A stretch of 64,000 nucleotides of DNA from Alphaproteobacteria bacterium (GTDB taxonomy: Bacteria; Pseudomonadota; Alphaproteobacteria; Rhizobiales; CAJQND01), in assembly GCA_024227565.1 (NCBI GenBank), contig JAAEUE010000128.1:49915-113914 (forward strand). Direction: 5' to 3'. The first letter of the stretch is position 1. Each line of letters opens with the position of its first letter. The notes below the pieces were generated by a model. It made no database searches, was not told where the DNA came from, and worked only from the letters and a program-made list of their open reading frames with translations. Below, piece by piece: positions 52,305 through 60,023 of the stretch. The translations under genes were made by a program, and so were the position numbers.

Positions 52305-52589
52305 ATGCCGGATCAGTCATCACTAGAAGCTGCGCTGAACAGATTTGAGCGTGCCATGCGCACGTTTGAGGGGTCGGCCGTCAGAACTAAACAACAATTG
52401 GCCACAAGCAACACAGCGACGAACGAAGCGCATGTGCTGCGCGAGGACAGATCGCGCTTGGCCGCTGAGCTGGACAGAAGCAAAGCCAAGCTGGCCGATC
52501 TCACCCGGATGAACGGTGAGGCCGTCCGCCGGATAGACACGGCAATGGCAGCGGTTCAGAAGATCATAGAGCGCGAGACCAAAGATTAG
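52305..52589 (+). CDS. DUF4164 coiled-coil protein
   Basis: A 94-residue, almost entirely helical, charged protein matching DUF4164 in size and look ('LEAALNRFERAMRTFEGS', 'VRRIDTAMAAVQKIIERE'). In Rhizobiales this small protein is regularly encoded directly before zapA, suggesting a role at the division site. It starts a plus-strand unit diverging from tkt across a 284-base gap. Confidence 0.75.
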   Translation: MPDQSSLEAALNRFERAMRTFEGSAVRTKQQLATSNTATNEAHVLREDRSRLAAELDRSKAKLADLTRMNGEAVRRIDTAMAAVQKIIERETKD

Positions 52590-52637
52590 GAATAAGGCTC
52601 CGGTGTTCGCCTTACGCAAGGAAAAGTGGCAAATTTC

Positions 52638-52994
52638 ATGGCACAAGTCGTCGTCAACGTAAATGATCGTCCCTACACAATGCAGTGTGATGAGGGCGAA
52701 GAAGAGCATCTCTCAGAGCTGGCTCAGCTCATTGACACTGAAGTTGCAAAGCTCAAACAGAGTTTTGGCCAAGTAGGCGACACGCGCCTGCTTTTGATGG
52801 CAGCTCTGGTGATTGCCGACCAACTGGCGGCCTCGCTCATCCGGATCGAGGATCTGGAAGATGAAGTCACAGCCATGAAGCATGCACGCCTGGCAGCCAA
52901 CGACAGAAGCATCTCGTTGGAGCGCACGGTGGCAGAACGGCTTTCCGCCGCCGCGGTGCGGCTTGAGGATCTCTCCAGAGAGATGTCGCCTTAG
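52638..52994 (+). CDS. zapA: Cell division protein ZapA
   Basis: A 118-residue ZapA: N-terminal 'VVVNVNDRPYTMQCDEGEE' domain and a C-terminal coiled coil ('LIRIEDLEDEVTAMKHARL'). It cross-links FtsZ filaments in the Z-ring. An upstream in-frame GTG at 52626 lies closer to the AAGGA ribosome site than the ATG at 52638; the ATG matches the family start, so the true start may be either. Confidence 0.9.
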   Translation: MAQVVVNVNDRPYTMQCDEGEEEHLSELAQLIDTEVAKLKQSFGQVGDTRLLLMAALVIADQLAASLIRIEDLEDEVTAMKHARLAANDRSISLERTVAERLSAAAVRLEDLSREMSP

Positions 52995-53089
52995 GGCAGG
53001 CGAGCTTGCCGAAGCAAAGCCTCGGTGCTGATTGCTCTGGTAAAACTGCACAACCAAGCCTACATACGCCGCTAGCGGGGCTGCCCTTC

Positions 53090-53245
53090 ACGTTTACGAG
53101 AACAATGCCCGGGGCCTTATCGATCCGGAAGGGAGCTGTCCCTGTTTAGGCTCGTGGGCCTTTACATACGGCGCCCACCTACACTTGTAGGTTCCCGGCA
53201 TCGGTTCATCCGACGGTCTGGGCGGCTTCGCACATCTGAACTTAA
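53090..53245 (+). ncRNA. ssrS: 6S RNA candidate
   Basis: The 274-base gap between zapA and 5-formyltetrahydrofolate cyclo-ligase is the conserved site of 6S RNA in proteobacteria. The right part is highly structured: CCTAC-ACTT-GTAGG (53183-53196) is a short hairpin on one arm of an extended imperfect stem, and the two flanks (GGGCCTT... and ...GGTCTGGGC) can pair around it. The long bulged stem mimics an open promoter and sequesters RNA polymerase. Ends are approximate and the call depends mainly on position. Confidence 0.6.
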
Positions 53246-53268
53246 TTCGATCGGAATCCATCACAGCC

Positions 53269-53871
53269 ATGTCTGCCGTGAGCCCCGAAGACAGCCTGGC
53301 GGCCGCCAAGGCTGAAGCACGCAAAAGCGCTGCCAAGGTGCGCGCCGCCGCCCACAAAGACCTGGGCGGGCAGGCGGGCGAGGCGTTGGCGCGAACCGGG
53401 CTGGCGTTTTTGGGGGATGTTGGCCCTGCGGTGGTCTCCGGATTTTACCCCTACATGTCTGAGATTGATCTGCTCGGCCTGATGAGCCGGCTGGACGGCG
53501 AAGGCCGGAAGACCTGCCTGCCCATTGTGCTCAAAGCCGGTCAGCCTCTATTGTTCAAAGCCTGGGCGCCCGGGGAGGCTACAGAACCTGGGGCTTGGGA
53601 CATTCCGATCCCGGTCGGGTCGGCACAGACCGTGGAACCGGATATAATGCTGGTGCCGTTGCTGTCATTTGACAGGGCGGGGTATCGCCTGGGATATGGC
53701 GGCGGGTTTTATGACCGCACGATTGAGATGTTTCGCGAAAAGAAACAAATCACCGCGGTTGGCGTTGCCTTTGCGGCGCAGGAAGTTGGAGAGGTCGTGC
53801 GGGGCATGCACGATCAGCCTCTGGATTGGGTGTTGACGGAAACCGGTCCAATCGAGACGGCCAAGGTTTAG
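53269..53871 (+). CDS. 5-formyltetrahydrofolate cyclo-ligase
   Basis: A 200-residue enzyme converting 5-formyl-THF to 5,10-methenyl-THF with ATP. The conserved C-terminal 'GYRLGYGGGFYDRTIEMF' and 'VGVAFAAQE' motifs are present, and the N-terminal basic 'EARKSAAKVRAAAH' is as usual. Its position after zapA and the 6S RNA candidate is the conserved gammaproteobacterial/alphaproteobacterial arrangement. Confidence 0.92.
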   Translation: MSAVSPEDSLAAAKAEARKSAAKVRAAAHKDLGGQAGEALARTGLAFLGDVGPAVVSGFYPYMSEIDLLGLMSRLDGEGRKTCLPIVLKAGQPLLFKAWAPGEATEPGAWDIPIPVGSAQTVEPDIMLVPLLSFDRAGYRLGYGGGFYDRTIEMFREKKQITAVGVAFAAQEVGEVVRGMHDQPLDWVLTETGPIETAKV

Positions 53872-53880
53872 AGGGTACGT

Positions 53881-54702
53881 ATGAGATTGATGTTTATTGG
53901 GGACGTGGTGGGCCGCGCCGGCCGGGCCGCGGTTCAGACCCACCTTCCCATCTTGCGTGAACGCTTCTCGCCCGATTTCGTAGTGGTCAACGGAGAGAAC
54001 GCCGCCTCGGGATTTGGCCTCACCGAAAAGGTTTTCCACAAGCTTCGCGACGCCGGCGCCGATGTGATCACACTTGGCAACCATGCTTGGGATCAGCGCG
54101 AAGCGCTTGTGTTCATCGAGCGAGAGCCAAACTTGCTGCGGCCGGCCAACTTTACAAGTGGAACGCCGGGCCGCGGGGCAGGGCTGTTTGAAACGCCCAC
54201 GGGCAAGCGCGTTCTGGTGATGCAGGTTCAGGGGCGCATTTTTATGGAAGCCCATGATGATCCGTTCGCTGCCCTGGAGCGAGAGCTTGGTGCTTGCCCC
54301 CTGGGCGAAGCGTGCGATGCCTGCATCATCGATGTGCACGCCGAGGCGACGTCGGAAAAGATGAGCATGGGCCATTTTGCCGACAGCCGGGCCTCGCTCG
54401 TGGTGGGCACCCACACCCATGTGCCGACGGCCGATCACCAAATTCTGCCCGGCGGCACGGCCTACCAGTCAGACACCGGCATGTGTGGTGATTATGATTC
54501 TGTGATCGGGATGGATAAATCGGCCCCGGTGCGCAAATTCGTCACCGGCATCCGCGCTGAACGCATGACGCCTGCAACCGGCGAGGCCACCATGTGCGGC
54601 ATCGCAGTGGAAACCGATGACAAAACAGGGCTGGCCACCCAAGTGGGGCTGATCCGCATGGGCGGACGCCTTGAGCCGACACTGCCGGCGTTCTGGGACT
54701 AG
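53881..54702 (+). CDS. YmdB-type metallophosphoesterase (TIGR00282)
   Basis: A 273-residue phosphoesterase with 'FIGDVVGRAGRAAV' at the start, 'VVNGENAASGFGLT', 'LGNHAWDQRE', 'HAEATSEKM' and 'VVGTHTHVPTAD', the full metal-site set of the YmdB family. In Bacillus YmdB hydrolyses 2',3'- and 3',5'-cyclic nucleotides and influences biofilm decisions. It is nine bases after the cyclo-ligase gene, in one unit with it. Confidence 0.9.
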   Translation: MRLMFIGDVVGRAGRAAVQTHLPILRERFSPDFVVVNGENAASGFGLTEKVFHKLRDAGADVITLGNHAWDQREALVFIEREPNLLRPANFTSGTPGRGAGLFETPTGKRVLVMQVQGRIFMEAHDDPFAALERELGACPLGEACDACIIDVHAEATSEKMSMGHFADSRASLVVGTHTHVPTADHQILPGGTAYQSDTGMCGDYDSVIGMDKSAPVRKFVTGIRAERMTPATGEATMCGIAVETDDKTGLATQVGLIRMGGRLEPTLPAFWD

Positions 54703-55043
54703 AGCGACACTAAACCCGTCGGAGCTGCCCGGGCCGGCCTGACGAGCTTGCCGCGGCCCGGCTGCGCGGCGCTCTGGAATTTGAGCTCAACCATCAGATC
54801 GATGGCGTGCGCGTAGCTGTCCTCGGCGGTCTCGTCCATTTGGGCCGCGCGGGCTGTTTCCGCAGCGTCCAGACGGTCAACGATTTCCCCTGCCAAAGTG
54901 CCCAGTTCACAAATATGGTTGAAACTGGCTTTCGGTTTTGGTGCTTTCAAGGTGGCTAAAGTTCTAAGCAGGCCGCGCTGGCCGGCTGAGCCACTCAAGT
55001 CCGCTAAGAGATGTGGTAAGTTCTGATCACCCGGTTCGGTCAT
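54699..55043 (-). CDS. Hypothetical protein, unknown family
   Basis: A 114-residue soluble protein, helical and slightly acidic in its central part ('CELGTLAGEIVDRLDAAETARAAQ' in parts), without signal peptide or membrane segment. It overlaps the YmdB gene end by four bases tail to tail. I recognise nothing in it; codon use looks native. Confidence 0.5.
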   Translation of the reverse strand: MTEPGDQNLPHLLADLSGSAGQRGLLRTLATLKAPKPKASFNHICELGTLAGEIVDRLDAAETARAAQMDETAEDSYAHAIDLMVELKFQSAAQPGRGKLVRPARAAPTGLVSL

Positions 55044-55238
55044 GGTAATACCTCATTCGCCCATTTCGCCAGCATCGCGCCCTAAGTGTTAACGGCTCGT
55101 TAACATGTGTGGCGCAGTGGTGCTCAATACTGGATTTTGCTTAACGGGCTCACTATAAGAACGCCAAATCAGGCAGACACACCAATAGGCGCGCGGAGAG
55201 GCGCAACACTCCGCGCTGAACTTCCAAAGAGGATCGCC

Positions 55239-55988
55239 ATGGCTGGACATTCCCAGTTTAAGAACATCATGCACCGCAAGGGCCGCCAGGATAAGGTGCG
55301 CGCGAAACTGTTTTCCAAACTTTCAAAGGAAATCACCGTTGCTGCAAAGTCCGGCGGTCCAGACCCCGATGCCAATCCCAGATTGCGCCTGGCGGTGCAA
55401 AATGCCAGGTCGCAGTCCATGCCGAAGGACAACATCCAGCGGGCCATTAACAAGTCGGAAGCCGGCGACGCGGAATCCTACGAAGAGATGCGCTACGAGG
55501 GCTACGGCCCCGGCGGCGTGGCAATGGTGGTGGAAACCTTGACCGACAACCGCAACCGCACGGCAGGCGCCGTGCGCGCGGCTTTTTCCAAGCATGGCGG
55601 CAATATGGGGGAAACCGGCTCGGTGTCCTTCATGTTCGACCGTGTGGGCGAGGTCACCTATCCCGCCGACGTTGGCGATGCGGATGCGCTCTTCGAGGCG
55701 GCCATTGAGGCCGGCGCGGAGGATGTGCAGTCTGACGAGAATGGCCACATCATCACTTGCGCCTTTGACGAATTGGGCGAAGTCTCAAAAGCCCTGGAGG
55801 CGATTTTGGGCGAGCCGGACAGCGTACGTCCGGTTTGGAAACCCCAGACCACCACAATGCTGGAGGAAGAAAAGGCTTCCACGATGATGAAGCTGCTCGA
55901 CACCTTGGAAGATGATGATGACGTTCAGAACGTCTATTCGAATTTCGAGATCGCTGACGACGTGATGGCAAAGCTGACCTCTGCATGA
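55239..55988 (+). CDS. yebC: YebC/PmpR-family protein
   Basis: A 249-residue protein of normal YebC length starting '[18 protein letters not shown]', with '[23 protein letters not shown]' in parts and an acidic '[15 protein letters not shown]' near the end. YebC-type proteins act as transcriptional regulators or, according to newer work, translation factors. The ATG at 55239 has AGAGGA upstream. It overlaps the following EamA gene by four bases. Confidence 0.93.
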   Translation: MAGHSQFKNIMHRKGRQDKVRAKLFSKLSKEITVAAKSGGPDPDANPRLRLAVQNARSQSMPKDNIQRAINKSEAGDAESYEEMRYEGYGPGGVAMVVETLTDNRNRTAGAVRAAFSKHGGNMGETGSVSFMFDRVGEVTYPADVGDADALFEAAIEAGAEDVQSDENGHIITCAFDELGEVSKALEAILGEPDSVRPVWKPQTTTMLEEEKASTMMKLLDTLEDDDDVQNVYSNFEIADDVMAKLTSA

Positions 55989-56905
55989 GCCAAGTTGAGG
56001 CGGCAACGCCCGGCAGCAGACAACGAGACCTGATTATTGGCAGCCTGATTGCGTTGTTGACCGTGACGATCTGGGGCGGCTGGATCGTGGGCACGCGCTA
56101 CGCCGTGCGCGGCGCGTTGCTGCCGCACGACATTGCCTTGATGCGCTTTATTGTGCCGGCGGTGGTGCTGTCCCCTTATTGGCTGAAGACCGGCCTCAAG
56201 CCTGAAGCCGTCGCCTGGCCGCTCATCGCCTTCATCGTTGCCGGGGCCGGTTTGCCGTTCTACCTGGCCATCTCCACCGGGCTTCAGCTTGCCCCCGCTG
56301 CCCATGCGGGCATGCTGTTGCCGGGAACCATGCCGCTGTTTGTGGCCCTCATTGCCCTGCTCTTGCTGGGCGAAAAGTTCGGCTGGCGGCGCGGCACGGG
56401 CTATGTCCTGATAGCGCTGGGCGGGGTGGGTATCGGCGCCTACACGATCATCACCGGAAGCATCGAGGGCGCCTGGCGCGGGCAGATCCTGTTTGTCACG
56501 GGCGCCTTTTTGTGGGCGGTCTACACCCATGCCTTCCGCTGGTCGCGGCTGAAGTCCCATGAGGCGGTGGGGATCATGAGCGTGTGGTCGCTGATCTTGC
56601 TGGTGCCGGTCTGGCTTGCGGTTGGGCGCACCGGCATTTTCGCTGCGTCCTGGGGCGAGATCGTCAGCCAGCTTTTGCTTCAAGGGGTGGTCTCCGGCCT
56701 TGTGGCTCTCATAACCTACGGCATGGCCGTCGATCGCCTGGGCGCCTCGGGCGCCGCGGCGTTCGCCGCCTTGGTTCCGGTTCTGGTGACCCTTCTGGGC
56801 ATTCCGGTTCTGGGGGAAATTCCCGACCTCGCCACGGTGCTGTCGGCAGCCTTTGTCTGCGTTGGCGTGTTCCTGGCCAGCGGAGTGATTTCACGCCCCC
56901 GCTAG
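55985..56905 (+). CDS. EamA-family (DMT) transporter
   Basis: A 306-residue ten-helix DMT transporter with two EamA repeats ('[16 protein letters not shown]' starts the first, '[16 protein letters not shown]' the second). Substrate unknown. It starts inside the yebC stop (ATGA) and so is translationally coupled to it, although a functional link is not expected. Confidence 0.85.
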   Translation: MSQVEAATPGSRQRDLIIGSLIALLTVTIWGGWIVGTRYAVRGALLPHDIALMRFIVPAVVLSPYWLKTGLKPEAVAWPLIAFIVAGAGLPFYLAISTGLQLAPAAHAGMLLPGTMPLFVALIALLLLGEKFGWRRGTGYVLIALGGVGIGAYTIITGSIEGAWRGQILFVTGAFLWAVYTHAFRWSRLKSHEAVGIMSVWSLILLVPVWLAVGRTGIFAASWGEIVSQLLLQGVVSGLVALITYGMAVDRLGASGAAAFAALVPVLVTLLGIPVLGEIPDLATVLSAAFVCVGVFLASGVISRPR

Positions 56906-56989
56906 ACGCTTTTTTCGCCCTCTTCAAGGCGAGACTTTTGCCGTTTTCTGATGTAAGGGGAACATTCGGAAAAACGGCAGGATGGGCCC

Positions 56990-58204
56990 ATGAAACTTCC
57001 CCCCATTTCAACTGAACCAAGGCAAAGCGCCTATGATGTGGTCATCATCGGCGGGGCCATGATCGGCTCGTCTGTGGCCTGGTTTTTGAGCAACAACCCA
57101 GACTTCACCGGCTCAGTCCTCGTGGTTGAGCGCGATCCCTCCTATGAGTGGTGCTCCACGGCCCACACCAACTCGTGCATCCGCCAGCAGTTCTCCAACG
57201 AGATCAACGTGCGGATTTCCCAGTTTGGCGCCCAGTTCGTGAAGAACTTCCGTGAACACCTTGGCGGAGACACGGACATCCCCGACATCCCGCTCCACAG
57301 CTACGGCTACATGTACATGGCGGGCAACGAGGAGTTTGCCAACATCTTGCGGGCAAACCAGAAGATCCAGGCAGACCTTGGCGCCGGCACCCGCATTCTG
57401 ACCCCCGCCGAGATTGCCGAGGCCTATCCGTTCTACAATTTGGACGGCATCGTGCTGGCCAGCCACAATCCGGTGGACGAGGGCTATTTTGAAGGCAGCA
57501 CCATGTTCGACTGGTGGAAACGCAAGGCCCGTCAGAACGGGGCCGAATACCTCACGAACGAAGTGGTGGCGATCGGGCGCAACGGCGCCAAGGTTGAGAA
57601 CGTCACGCTGAAGTCAGGCGAGGTGATCGCGGCCGGAACGGTGATCAACGCCTCTGGCCCGCGCGCCGTTCTCACCGCCCGCATGGCCGGGCTGGATGTT
57701 CCCGTGGAGCCGCGCCGGCGCTACACCTTCATTTTCGACTGCGAGACCGATTTGCCGCGCGAGCTGCCGCTTACCATCGATCCGTCGGGCGTGCACATGC
57801 GCAATGACGGGCAATACTTCCTGTGCGGCTGTCCGCCCGATGACGATCCGGCCATGGACTATGATGATTTCACCATGGACCATTCCGTGTGGGAAGAGAA
57901 GCTCTGGCCCGCCATTGCCAACCGCGTGCCGGCGTTCGAGGCGGTCAAGGTGATCAACTCCTGGGTTGGCCATTATGCCTTCAACACGCTCGACCAGAAC
58001 GCCATCGTCGGACCCCACACGGAGGTGGGGAACTTCATCTTTGTCAACGGCTTCTCCGGCCATGGCTTCCAGCAGTCGCCGGCCATGGGCCGCGGGGTTT
58101 CTGAGCTTGTGACCTATGGGGAGTTCCGCGCGCTCGATCTTTCCCCGCTGGGCTATGACCGGGTGGCGCGCGGGGAGCCGTTCCTGGAGAGGGCGGTGAT
58201 CTGA
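56990..58204 (+). CDS. FAD-dependent oxidoreductase (DAO family, FOXRED1/sarcosine oxidase-like)
   Basis: A 404-residue flavoprotein with 'YDVVIIGGAMIGSSVAWFL' at residue 14, the 'CSTAHTNSCIRQQFSNEINV' block typical of the FOXRED1-like branch, and 'GFSGHGFQQSPAMGRGVSEL' in parts at the C-terminal flavin site. It probably oxidises an N-methyl or secondary amine. The C-terminus is normal ('LERAVI'). It is only distantly similar to the flavoprotein at 36154-37419. Confidence 0.85.
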   Translation: MKLPPISTEPRQSAYDVVIIGGAMIGSSVAWFLSNNPDFTGSVLVVERDPSYEWCSTAHTNSCIRQQFSNEINVRISQFGAQFVKNFREHLGGDTDIPDIPLHSYGYMYMAGNEEFANILRANQKIQADLGAGTRILTPAEIAEAYPFYNLDGIVLASHNPVDEGYFEGSTMFDWWKRKARQNGAEYLTNEVVAIGRNGAKVENVTLKSGEVIAAGTVINASGPRAVLTARMAGLDVPVEPRRRYTFIFDCETDLPRELPLTIDPSGVHMRNDGQYFLCGCPPDDDPAMDYDDFTMDHSVWEEKLWPAIANRVPAFEAVKVINSWVGHYAFNTLDQNAIVGPHTEVGNFIFVNGFSGHGFQQSPAMGRGVSELVTYGEFRALDLSPLGYDRVARGEPFLERAVI

Positions 58205-58232
58205 GGGGAACTTCTCCCGCATCCTTATCTTC

Positions 58233-58321
58233 CCCCGCATCCCTGCGAAAGCAGGGATCCACACCTGTGAGCAATCTGCGCGCTCCGAGCTATGGGCCCC
58301 TGCTTTCGCAGGGGCGCGGGG
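58233..58321 (-). repeat. GC-rich palindromic repeat unit 3 (inverted)
   Basis: Reverse complement of the units at 37564 and 37771: CCCTGCGAAAGCAGGG (58250-58257 region) on the left and GCCCCTGCTTTCGCAGGGGC on the right, with GCTCCGAGCTATGGGCC between. It begins about 30 bases after the FAD oxidoreductase gene and may protect or end its mRNA. Confidence 0.85.
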
Positions 58322-58374
58322 TGTGTGGGCCAGGGGCGCGGGGTGTGTGGGGCAGGGGCGCGGAAAGTGGGGCA
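58311..58374 (+). repeat. Short tandem repeat, three units of 20-22 bp
   Basis: GGGGCGCGGGGTGTGTGGGC plus CA occurs at 58311-58332 and almost identically at 58333-58354; a third, shorter unit follows at 58355-58374. It extends the end of palindromic unit 3 and probably arose by slippage. Confidence 0.8.
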
Positions 58375-58431
58375 GCATCGCAGGGCACGATGGCCGCCGA
58401 TTTTTGAAGATGAACAAAATTCTCACTCAAA

Positions 58432-58538
58432 AAGGCCAAATAGCCCGAATCGAGGCTTTATATCAGAGGCTTACGCGAATTTGGGTTCGTTTCGCAGAAT
58501 CGCATTTTTTCGCAGAAATCCGCCACTGAAGATGAACG
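58432..58538 (+). repeat. Dispersed 107-bp repeat, copy 2
   Basis: Same length and orientation as the segment at 25148-25254; the ends AAGGCCAAAT and GAAGATGAACG and the middle TTGGGTTCGTTTCGCAG are shared. Its minus strand spells 'FCETNPNSRK', matching 'HCETNPISRK' of copy 1. It lies in the gene-free stretch 58205-58771. Confidence 0.8.
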
Positions 58539-58678
58539 AACCTCCGGGCAATCGCCCTTGAATATGCGCCAGCAGGCGGGAGGAAAAATGTACAGAATCG
58601 CAAAATACATCCAATTAGTGGCGCAATGAATCCGAGAATTGCCCACCCGTAACCCATTGATAATTCATATATTATGAG

Positions 58679-58736
58679 AAAAATCACAAAATGAGTGATT
58701 TTTTGCTTGACAGCGTCACGCTGGTTCGCCTATAAC
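58679..58736 (+). promoter_or_regulatory. Orphan consensus sigma70-type promoter with an upstream dyad
   Basis: TTGACA (58707-58712) and TATAAC (58731-58736) are separated by 18 bases, the best housekeeping promoter match I found in the window. Just upstream, AAAAATCAC and GTGATTTTT (58679-58687 and 58695-58703) form a perfect 9-bp inverted repeat. No plus-strand gene follows; a transcript would run antisense into the polysaccharide deacetylase gene. The bases 58539-58678 before it show nothing. Confidence 0.55.
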
Positions 58737-58771
58737 TTACTACGCTAACACAATTGGGCATCCGGACCGTT

Positions 58772-59692
58772 TCAGGGGCCCTCATCCAATTCAGGAATTG
58801 GCCCCGGATACTGGGGCAGGTGATCGGTCCGCGGGGTCCAAGTTCCGCTCTCAATCAATCCCTCAATATGTTCGGTGATCTCGCTCATGGTGGCGAACCA
58901 CACATCGCCCTTTGCCACCATGTAATCGAGCAGCTCCCCGATCGCCTCAAAGCGCGCCAGCCGGCCAGAGAGGAACGGGTGCCACACCGAGATCCACAAG
59001 GCCCCGTGCCGCCAGGCGGCGTCGAACTCGGCGCGGAAAACGTCCATGGCGTGGCTCGGCGCCTTGATGGGCATCATGTAGTCGAAGTCCCGGCCCACCA
59101 TGTAGTGGGCCCAGTCGTCCATGGCATAATGACTGGGCAGCTCAATCAGCGCGTTGGTGCGGTTGCTCAGCCTGTAGGGGATCTCATCGCCGAACAGGGA
59201 GGCATCGTAGCGCAGGCCCGCCTCCAGCAGAATGTCCAGCGTGTTGCGCGAGAAGCGGTAGGACGGGGCCCGGAAGCCGGCCGGCGGCGTGCCGGTGAAT
59301 TTCTCCAACACCGTTTGGGCCCGCTCAAACCAGTAGCGCTCCTGGTCCAGGGTAAGCTCGTTGGGGTGGTGGTGCAGATAGCCATGGTGGCCGATTTCGT
59401 GGCCATCGGCGAGCACGGCCGCTGCCGCATCGGGATAGCGTTCAATGCACCAGGAGGGAATGAAGAATGTTTGCTTGATCTTGAACTCGTCAAACAAGGC
59501 CAGAATGCGCGGCATGGCCACCCGCGGCCCATACTGCAGCATGGACATGGTGGCCACCAGGTTCGTGGCGTTCTCGTGGTGGGCCAGATGCAGGATGCTG
59601 TCCGCGTCCAGATCGAAGGTCATGGCCACGGCACACTTGGCCCCGTTGGGCCAGGGCGGGGGGTTGGGAATGAGTTTGCGCTGGGTGCTCAT
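58772..59692 (-). CDS. Polysaccharide deacetylase family protein
   Basis: A 306-residue NodB-homology protein: 'AVAMTFDLDADS' holds the catalytic Asp pair, 'GHEIGHHGYLHHHP' the metal-binding histidines, and 'GFRAPSYRFSRNTLDIL' the third motif. No signal peptide is present, and the subgroup resembles the PuuE-type allantoinase-like and cytoplasmic amidohydrolase deacetylases rather than secreted chitin deacetylases. The ATG at 59692 has AGGAGG ten bases upstream; an earlier ATG at 59737 is less likely. Confidence 0.85.
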   Translation of the reverse strand: MSTQRKLIPNPPPWPNGAKCAVAMTFDLDADSILHLAHHENATNLVATMSMLQYGPRVAMPRILALFDEFKIKQTFFIPSWCIERYPDAAAAVLADGHEIGHHGYLHHHPNELTLDQERYWFERAQTVLEKFTGTPPAGFRAPSYRFSRNTLDILLEAGLRYDASLFGDEIPYRLSNRTNALIELPSHYAMDDWAHYMVGRDFDYMMPIKAPSHAMDVFRAEFDAAWRHGALWISVWHPFLSGRLARFEAIGELLDYMVAKGDVWFATMSEITEHIEGLIESGTWTPRTDHLPQYPGPIPELDEGP

Positions 59693-60023
59693 GGGTGCGG
59701 GGCCTCCTGGTGCGATGATGCCGGCGCTACAGCCCATCAGATAATGCCCTGAATTGTGGGGGCCTCTCCTCGGCGGGCAGAGTGACAGTTCGAAGCTCCT
59801 GTGAGCTTGAAATCACGCTTGAGCCGTGGCCGTCCATATGTGGGGTTACAGGTGCACTTTCACCGTCAGTTTGGCAGGCTGGACGAGGGCATTTTTGACA
59901 CCTTTCGGAAGTTTAGGCTCCGCGGCGCAATGTCCGCTATGCGGACAAACTGTGATTTCACTCACTGGCGGTGTGGATACTTTAGGCTTAGGCTAGACCA
60001 ATTGTCGGTAAAGGTACCTGGTT
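59693..60023. other. Divergent intergenic region with a short perfect dyad
   Basis: This 331-base gap separates the deacetylase gene (leftward) from the caspase-like genes (rightward) and must contain both promoters. TGTCCGC-TAT-GCGGACA (59931-59947) is a perfect 7-bp dyad about 75 bases before the first caspase-like gene. It could be an operator, but TGTCCGC-type motifs also occur in common Rhizobiales intergenic repeats, so its meaning is open. Confidence 0.5.

Noticed and set aside
57614..58426. Long minus-strand open frame opposite the FAD oxidoreductase
   Set aside because: It lies on the reverse of a well-supported flavoprotein gene and continues through the GC-rich repeat ('PAFAGM'); typical high-GC shadow frame.
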